A stretch of DNA of 64,000 nt from Ochotona curzoniae (Eukaryota > Chordata > Mammalia > Lagomorpha > Ochotonidae), in assembly GCF_017591425.1 (NCBI RefSeq), contig NW_024467121.1:17372707-17436706 (forward strand), in the 5' to 3' direction. The position numbers and the translations under genes are program-made. Shown here piece by piece: positions 58,533-64,000 of this stretch. The number at the start of each line of letters is the position of its first letter. The stretch's first letter is position 1. Below the pieces are notes generated by a model. The model was given only the letters and a program-made list of their open reading frames with translations, had not been told where the DNA came from and did no database searches.

Positions 58533-58858
58533 TTTTTTTTTTTTAAGATTTATTTTATTTTCATTGGAAAGGCGGATATACAGAAAGAGGAGAGACAGAG
58601 AGGAAGATCTTCCATCCAATGATTCACTCCCCAGGTGGCTGCAACGGCTGGAGCTGAGCCAATCCGAAGCCAGGAGCCTCTTCCGGGTCTCCAATGTGGG
58701 TGCAGGGTCCCAAAGCTTTGGGCCATCCTCGACTGCTTTCCCGGGCCACAGGCAGGGAGCTGGAAGGGAAGCGGGGCTGCCGGGATAGAACTGGCACCCA
58801 TATGGGATCCTGGGCGTGCAAGGCGAGGACCCTAACCACTGCACCATCACGCCGGGCC
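58533..58858 (-). mobile_element. Young CSINE with perfect target-site duplication
   Basis: T-run tail, 'AAGATTTATTTTATTTTCATTGGAAAGGCGGATATACAG', 'GGAAGATCTTCCATCC', 'CTGCAACGGCTGGAGCTGAGCCAATCCGAAGCCAGGAGCC', 'CTCGACTGCTTTCCCGGGCC', 'CACCCATATGGGATCC' and head 'GCACCATCACGCCGGGCC'. CpGs are well retained, so the copy is recent. TGGGAATTTCTT at 58521-58532 and 58859-58870 is a perfect 12-bp duplication. Reading frames of 60-110 codons here are SINE read-through. Confidence 0.97.
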
Positions 58859-58985
58859 TGGGAATTTCTTAAATAATTATTAAAGATAGCAATTATAATA
58901 CAAACCACATTAGATGAATATTTACAATTTACAGAGCACTCTAGTGAATCAATGTTGATGACTCCTATAAGAATGAAACAATATC
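58859..58985. other. Short unique spacer
   Basis: Begins with the right target copy of the preceding SINE. Otherwise nothing seen. Confidence 0.5.
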
Positions 58986-59315
58986 AGGGCCCGCTGGCAG
59001 GATGGCCTAGTGTCTAAATCCTTTTTACATCCGCTGGGATCCTATAAGGGCTGCTCCACTTTCTGTCCACTTCTCATTGAGTTCCCTGCTTGTGGCCTGG
59101 GAAAGCAGTAGAGGAAGGCCCAAGGCACTGAAACACTGCATCCATGAGAGCGACCCAGAAGAAGCTCCTGGCTTCTGGCTTTGGATTGGCTCAGCTCTGG
59201 CCATTGCAGCCACCTTGGGATTGAACCAGTGAATGGAAGATCTTTCACTCTGTACCTCCTTCTCTTTGTATATCTGCCTTTCCAATAAATAAATAAATCT
59301 TTAAAAAAGAAAAGA
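58986..59315 (+). mobile_element. CSINE, first of a four-copy run
   Basis: 'GGGCCCGCTGGCAGGATGGCCTAGTG', 'GCTTGTGGCCTGGGAAAGCAGTAGAGG', 'GAAGAAGCTCCTGGCTTCTGG', 'GGCTCAGCTCTGGCCATTGCAGCCACCTTGGGATTGAACC', tail 'TTGTATATCTGCCTTTCCAATAAATAAATAAATC'. It has a small deletion around the B box. Confidence 0.93.
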
Positions 59316-59317
59316 TT

Positions 59318-59640
59318 GGGTCTGGCGCAGTGGCCTAACGGCTTAAGTCCTCACCTTGAATGCGCTGGGATCCCATATACGGGCCAGTTCTAATCCCGGT
59401 GGCCCCGCTTCCCATCCAGCCCCTTGCTTTTAGCCTGAAAAGGCAGTCAAGAACAGCCCAAAACCTTGGGATCCTGCACCCGCATGGGAGATCTAGCGCA
59501 AGTTCCTGGCTCCTGGCTTTGGATCTGTGTGGCTCTGGCTATTGCAGTTACTTGGGGCATGAATTATCAGATGGAAGATCTTCCTCTTTGTGTTATTGGA
59601 CTTTACAATAAAAAAAATAAATATTTTTTAAAAGAAAAGA
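59318..59640 (+). mobile_element. CSINE, second in the run
   Basis: 'GGGTCTGGCGCAGTGGCCTAACGGCTTAAGTCC', 'TGGGATCCCATATACGGGCCAGTTCTAATCCCGG' (B box), 'GGATCCTGCACCCGCATGGGAGATC', 'GAATTATCAGATGGAAGATCTTCC', tail 'GACTTTACAATAAAAAAAATAAATATTTTTTAAAAG'. It starts within a few bases of the previous copy's A tail. Confidence 0.93.
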
Positions 59641-59652
59641 TAACATTATATT

Positions 59653-59989
59653 GGCCTGATGAGGTATCCTAGTGGCTGAAGTCATCACCTTGCATCTAAT
59701 GGGATCCCGTATGGGCCCTGATTCATGTCCCAGCTGTTCTACCTCCCACCCAGCTCCCTGCCTGTGGCCTGGGAAAGCAATCGAGGACGGCACAAAGCCT
59801 TGGGACCCTGCACCCGTGTGGGAGACCTGGAAGAAGCCCCTGGCTCCTGGCTTCAGATCAGCTCAGCTCCAGCTGTTGTGGCTATTCTGGGAGTGAACCA
59901 TGGATGGAAGATATTTCTCTCTGTCTCTCCTTCTCTCTGTAAATCTGACTTCCTAATAAGATAAAATGAATTTTTTGGGAAAAAAAAAA
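59653..59989 (+). mobile_element. CSINE, third in the run
   Basis: 'TGGCCTGATGAGGTATCCTAGTGGCTGAAGTC', 'TGGGATCCCGTATGGGCCCTGATTCATGTCCCAGC', 'CTCCCTGCCTGTGGCCTGGGAAAGCAATCGAGGACGGC', 'GGACCCTGCACCCGTGTGGGAGACCTGG', tail 'CTGTAAATCTGACTTCCTAATAAGATAAAATG' plus an A run. Confidence 0.93.
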
Positions 59990-60294
59990 GATTGTATTTA
60001 TCTGAAAGTCACAGCCACATCACAGAGAGAAATCTTTCATCTGCTGATTCACTGCCTAAATGACCACAGTGGCTGGGGCTGGGTCAGACAGAAGCCTGGA
60101 GCCAGGAGCTTCATCTGATTCCCTACGTGGTTACATGAGCCCAAGCACTTGGACCATCTTTCACTGCTTTCTCAGACACGTTAGCATGGAGCTGGATTGG
60201 AAGTGAAGCAGCCAGGACTCGAACCTGCGTTCACTGAGGCTATCAACATGACAGGTATTGGCTTTTTCCACTATCCATAACACTGACCCCTTCA
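59990..60294 (-). mobile_element. CSINE, fourth copy, inverted
   Basis: 'GATTGTATTTATCTGAAAGTCACAGCC' (antisense tail), 'TTCATCTGCTGATTCACTGCC', 'GGCTGGGGCTGGGTCAGAC', 'CTGGAGCCAGGAGCTTCATCTG', 'CACTTGGACCATCTTTCACTGCTTTCTC', 'GGAGCTGGATTGGAAGTGAAGCAGCCAGGACTCGAACCTGCG' (B box) and head 'CCATAACACTGACCCC'. It abuts the preceding sense copy tail to tail, so the A-tail junction probably served as target. Confidence 0.9.
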
Positions 60295-60404
60295 CCAAGA
60301 CTCTTAAGTGAGGTAGGTGTTTCCAATAGTGGCTTCACATACCTATTCTCCTTTCTAGGGCTTCACTAATTTTATTACATTTTACCCTGACCTTTTCTAA
60401 ATGA

Positions 60405-60660
60405 GATATTATTAAAATAATACGAAGAGCTAACATTTATCCTGCATGCTCTGAGTGCCAGGCATTGTGCCAAGCCCTTTTTATGCATTTCCTCATTTAA
60501 TCTTTTCTCTGAGGTATGCAATATTGTATATTCTAATTTTACAAATGAAAAAAAAACAGAAGCTTGGGAAGGACACATAGTGAGGGCACAAACCCTGATT
60601 GATCAGACTTCCAAGATTCTGCTTTGTGGAGTGTTTCCACTACATCCTGGCACCCTGGCA
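60405..60660 (-). mobile_element. MIR SINE, near full length
   Basis: 'GAGCTAACATTTATCCTGCATGCTCTGAGTGCCAGGCATTGTGCCAAGCCC' is the MIR 3' end in antisense. Then 'CATTTCCTCATTTAATC', 'CTAATTTTACAAATGAAAAAAAAACAGAAGCTTGGGAAGGACACATAG' (core) and the 5' part. One of the best preserved MIRs here. Confidence 0.85.
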
Positions 60661-61244
60661 GTCAAAATTCTCTGGAAAATGAACATGATATAGAAATGAT
60701 ATGTAATGGTGTTGGAGGCCAAGTAATAACCTAGAACCTTCCTAATGCATGCTGTCAATCATTGATAGTCTAATTGGAAGGGGTATAAAATAACAGCTTC
60801 CAGAGTGAGACAGAAAGATTCTCCAAGAACGGTTCAAGCTGTTTGAGAGGTATAGATGAGATTAATCGTGCAACATGTGGACTCTTGGAAGAGATTGGGA
60901 GAAGATAACCCAACCCTGAATAGGATCCCTGGGGAAAGAAGATGGGGCCAGAGCAAGTGGAAATGAGGTCCAGCAAAGAGCTTCACATCAAATTTGACGT
61001 TTTGGAATGTGTGTCTGATGCTTTCTGTCTGTTACTCTATATTTTCAGCTTTAATATGAGTGGTAGAAGTTGGTAGCCTCTGGGATTAGATTTATTTTAT
61101 GACCCAAGGCATGTTCATCCAGACAACTAGAAGATTGCACTTTTTTCACAGCCAATTGAAAGCTAATTATAGTAGTCCTCTCCTTATCCGTGGTTTCACT
61201 CTCTACTATCTCTTATTCATAGTCAACCTCAGTCTGAAACTTTC
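60661..61244. other. Unique sequence
   Basis: No repeat or gene recognised. Confidence 0.42.
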
Positions 61245-61366
61245 CTTGTTAAGGATTTATCTATTTATTTGAAAGGCCGATTGACAGCAAGAGAGTGAGA
61301 GAGAGCTAGAAAAAGATTTTCTATCCACTGATTCACTTCCCAAATGGCTACAGTGGTCTGGAATCA
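61245..61366 (-). mobile_element. Truncated CSINE
   Basis: 'AAGGATTTATCTATTTATTTGAAAGGCCGATTGACAGC', a GA-rich run, 'TTTTCTATCCACTGATTCACTTCCCAAATGGCTACAGTGG', then lost. Tail-side third only. Confidence 0.85.
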
Positions 61367-61574
61367 ACCTTCTGCTGACTTTTAAACTTCTTGACTATCT
61401 TTCTTCATTATATTTGTTTTCCAGTGTTTCAGAGGTTGAATTCAGACTCATGAATTTGTACCAGAAGAAAATGTTAAATAAAATCAATGATATATTGTAT
61501 TGTGTTAATTTTAAACATTTTAACTAAAGTGAACGTTTAGCATCCTTAGATAAAATGCAGGTCTCCCACCTCAA

Positions 61575-61815
61575 AGTTCCTGTTAAATTCCCAACTTTAA
61601 CACCTGATTCTAGCTTCCAGCCAATGTAGCTAGACAACAGGTAGAGACAATAGTTGATGCTTCAAAAGTTGGACTTATGCCATCCATGTGGGAAACCTGA
61701 ACTGAATTCTGGGCTCCTGGCTTCCTCCTTGCCAAGTCCCAGCTGTTGAGGTAATCTGGGCAGTGAACCCGCAGATGGGAGATGTCTATTTTTCAAATAA
61801 ATGAAGATAAATACG
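61575..61815 (+). mobile_element. Old CSINE, divergent subfamily
   Basis: 'CACCTGATTCTAGCTTCCAGCCAATGTAGCTAGACAACAGGTAGAGACAATAGTTGATGCTTC' in pieces, 'CCATCCATGTGGGAAACCTGAACTGAATTCTGGGCTCCTGGCTTC', 'AGCTGTTGAGGTAATCTGGGCAGTGAACCCGCAGATGGGAGATG', 'TTTTTCAAATAAATGAAGATAAAT'. Same older layout as the copies at 213 and 42950, with most of the TC tract lost. Confidence 0.78.
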
Positions 61816-62293
61816 TTATCTTTTTTGTTAAAGTTGTTAAATTAAGCAACTTTATTTAATTGGCACGTGTCTTCACACATTAGAGCAAAAATAACTATAA
61901 GTGTTTGGAGGGAGGGTATGCATTAAGTAACATGTTCTGAAGCTCACACATGTTCCGTAAGCTAATATTTTACTTGCTTGATTTCATTAGACACTGTTGA
62001 ATAATGAAATTAGCCCTGTTAAGCAAAAAGCAAATACCTATCTAACATAGCCCTTTGATTGGACTTAATTCAATCTACAGTTTTTACCCAGGACCTATCA
62101 AAGCCCTATGTTGCTGAAGAAGCATCTGTTTTTAATGTAGGCTTTGATTTTCACCCTGAGGACTTAGCAGACAGCCTTTCCATTTGCATGTAACCTGTGA
62201 GTTCAATTATTGAACTATTGAGAATAAAATATTCAAAATGGGAATTTGCTAATATTTTTAAGGCCTCGGGGTTGAGAAGATTATAATAAGGAA
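61816..62293. other. Unique AT-rich sequence
   Basis: No repeat or gene recognised. Confidence 0.42.
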
Positions 62294-62452
62294 TGCTAAC
62301 ACCTATTAAGTATTTATTATGTACCACATTCTTGACATCTGTAGGGTGTTTTTTTTCTCTACAACATTCCTGTAGAGTTTGCACTATCCCCACTTTATGG
62401 ATTCTGAGGATGTTTTGAGTTGGAATTTAAACTAGTCTGACAGCATCTTCCA
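62294..62452 (-). mobile_element. MIR SINE
   Basis: 'GCTAACACCTATTAAGTATTTATTATGTACCACATTCTTGACATC' is the antisense MIR 3' end. It is followed by 'CTACAACATTCCTGTAGAGTTTGCACTATCCCCACTTTATGGATTCTGAGG', the MIR 'CTCACAACAACCCTATGAGG..TTATCCCCATTTTACAG' segment. Confidence 0.75.
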
Positions 62453-64000
62453 CTTCACATCTGATCAGAACAAATAAAGTTTTGATCAATGCAGGAGCTA
62501 AATAAATAAATTGGGCATCTAAAATAGCTATTTTGCTTTGACAGTTTGGCTTATATAACTGTCTACAGTTGCTAGCTAGATGGATAATTATAAAGTCTCC
62601 AAATTACTTTAGGTTGTGTGGACATAAGCCTAGTGCTATTTGATTCTGAGTCTAATGATATTTAATTTCATATTCGTAATAGCTCCTTGTCTGGTGGGTT
62701 TCCTAGACAGTAGGGAAAGTTATACTTGGAAAATGACTTCAGCTGTTGTGTGTAATCAGTGCTGTTCAGGATAGAACTGGTGTAACTCTTTAAGAAAACT
62801 ACGTGCAAAGAAGTCCAGCTTACAAAATGTACTCTAGGAAATGATAACGTAGTTACAAAATGATTTTTTATTTTCACAGGATTTCATAGATTTTGTTTCA
62901 TTAGTGAGACCCTCTAGTATACTTAAAATATCATTTTAATGTATGACTACAAGTTACATCCCTTTTTTGAAATGCATCTGTTAATTGAGACATATCCATA
63001 CCTTAGACTGGTTAAATGCTTGCTCTCGTAAGCAGAAACAATCATCTAATTCATTCTTTGTAATAATTTTAAAAGCAAACAGTGGCCAAGAAAGATATGT
63101 AGACCAATAGTCATGAGTGAAGGTGTGTGTATTTGAATGGCTAGTATTTCAATTTTCAAACAGCTTCCTAATATAACATAATAGTAAGCTGCCCCTGTTT
63201 CCCTCCTGACTTTGAAAGGAGCATTTTGACTGGGAATCTAAAATTTATTCTACGTATAATATATATGAAGATGTTTAAACTGTAATTGCATGTAATTTGA
63301 AAGAAATATGCTTTCAGTGGAATAAGGATTGATCTACTCAGGAATATTAACATGTACAGGGGTTCACATTTTGGTGATAATATTTTATCATTTTGAAAAC
63401 TTATTCTTAATAGACCTCCACATTACATTTCAGTAAAGTGGTTTCATTTGCCTTAACAACCATTAATAGCTATTAGAGGTGAAAAAATAAGGCTTTATAT
63501 AGATCATTAAATTACACTTAAGTAATTTGTAATTGACAATTAAATCATCATGGCAAGGCATTATCATAAGTTTGATAGATCTGCCTTTTTTAAAGCACTG
63601 AGAAGAAAGGCCCTTTTGTAAAAGGCTTCACCACAGACTCTTCGTGCATTTTAATGGATCACAAAGCACACATTGTCTCAATATATGTACTTGGTAATCA
63701 TCTTTTACAAGTTTCCCTTTGTGAGAAGTTTGATGCTGTGTGTGGGAGTCTGGTTCACGCTGGAGACAGCATCTCCAATGAAACAGAGTTAGAAGTAGCC
63801 ATGTCTAAATCTTTGCCCTTGCTGTTGGGTGATAAAACCGATTGAACTCTCCACTTTGAAAGCCCAGATTCCTCACGTTTTTGTTCGCTTTCCTCTCCCT
63901 TCAATTTCTCTAAAAAGCAGTGTGTGTTTGCTCACAAAACGAGGTCAGAATGGCACCACAACAATATCCATCCCTGGTGATGGCCATTCTAGGACAGAAA
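62453..64000. other. Unique block at the right edge, possibly constrained
   Basis: No SINE, LINE or LTR in the last 1.5 kb. 63430-63660 has several TAAT/AATTA cores ('GTAATTTGTAATTGACAATTAAATC') and 'CATTTTAATGGATC'. 63650-63860 has balanced composition and a 63-codon + frame (63654-63845) ending at TGA. That frame has no domain I recognise and no acceptor I would defend upstream, so I do not call a gene. Confidence 0.42.

Noticed and set aside
58510..58908. Seven overlapping frames suggesting a small gene
   Set aside because: All are read-through of the young CSINE at 58533-58858 in different frames.

Overview
This is a 64 kb stretch of AT-rich, CpG-poor mammalian nuclear DNA with no complete protein-coding gene. 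The open reading frames are short (161 codons at most) and scattered on both strands. None shows a recognisable domain, a start context or a run of exons, and many simply cross SINEs. The order is given by the SINEs. About 26 copies belong to the tRNA-derived C-repeat (CSINE) family of lagomorphs: a tRNA-like head with a 'GGTTCTAATCCC'-type B box, a body carrying 'CTGGGAAAGCAGT' and 'GGAAGATC', a TC-rich stretch and an AATAAA-type tail. The youngest copies end in 'TATATCTGACTTT..CAATAAA', a variant I associate with pika (Ochotona) rather than rabbit. I therefore infer a lagomorph, probably a pika; the species assignment is inference.

Layout. 0-7 kb is mostly unique sequence. It holds one good candidate exon: a 36-nt segment at 3158-3193 with a strong acceptor and donor, so much of the window could be intronic to a + strand gene. 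7-10.3 kb is a patchwork of L1, L2, hAT and MIR fossils with a younger CSINE. 10-20 kb is unique sequence with a long (CA)n, a long (AAAT)n and several CSINEs. 20-33 kb is mostly unique, with scattered MIR and L2. A TAAT-rich block at 31.9-32.7 kb looks like a conserved regulatory element. 33-34.5 kb is an old L1 3' end, flanked on one side and split on the other by CSINEs with target-site duplications. 35-48.8 kb is unique with isolated CSINEs.

The most unusual object is at 48.9-50.9 kb. It is a G-rich, degenerate minisatellite of about 55-65 bp units, followed by a unique tail and an A-run. It resembles a composite VNTR retroelement by architecture and I cannot assign it to a known family.

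51.4-54 kb has CSINEs, a probable solo LTR and a tRNA-like minus-strand segment with a perfect internal hairpin. 56.9-60.3 kb is a SINE cluster. One SINE tail there is split by a U6 snRNA pseudogene, and four CSINEs lie end to end. 60.4-64 kb has MIRs, old CSINEs and a unique block at the right edge.

The elements do not form an operon or pathway. The window reads as intron or gene desert shaped by successive retrotransposition, with a few unique blocks that may be regulatory. Element boundaries are by eye, usually good to about 10-30 bp.
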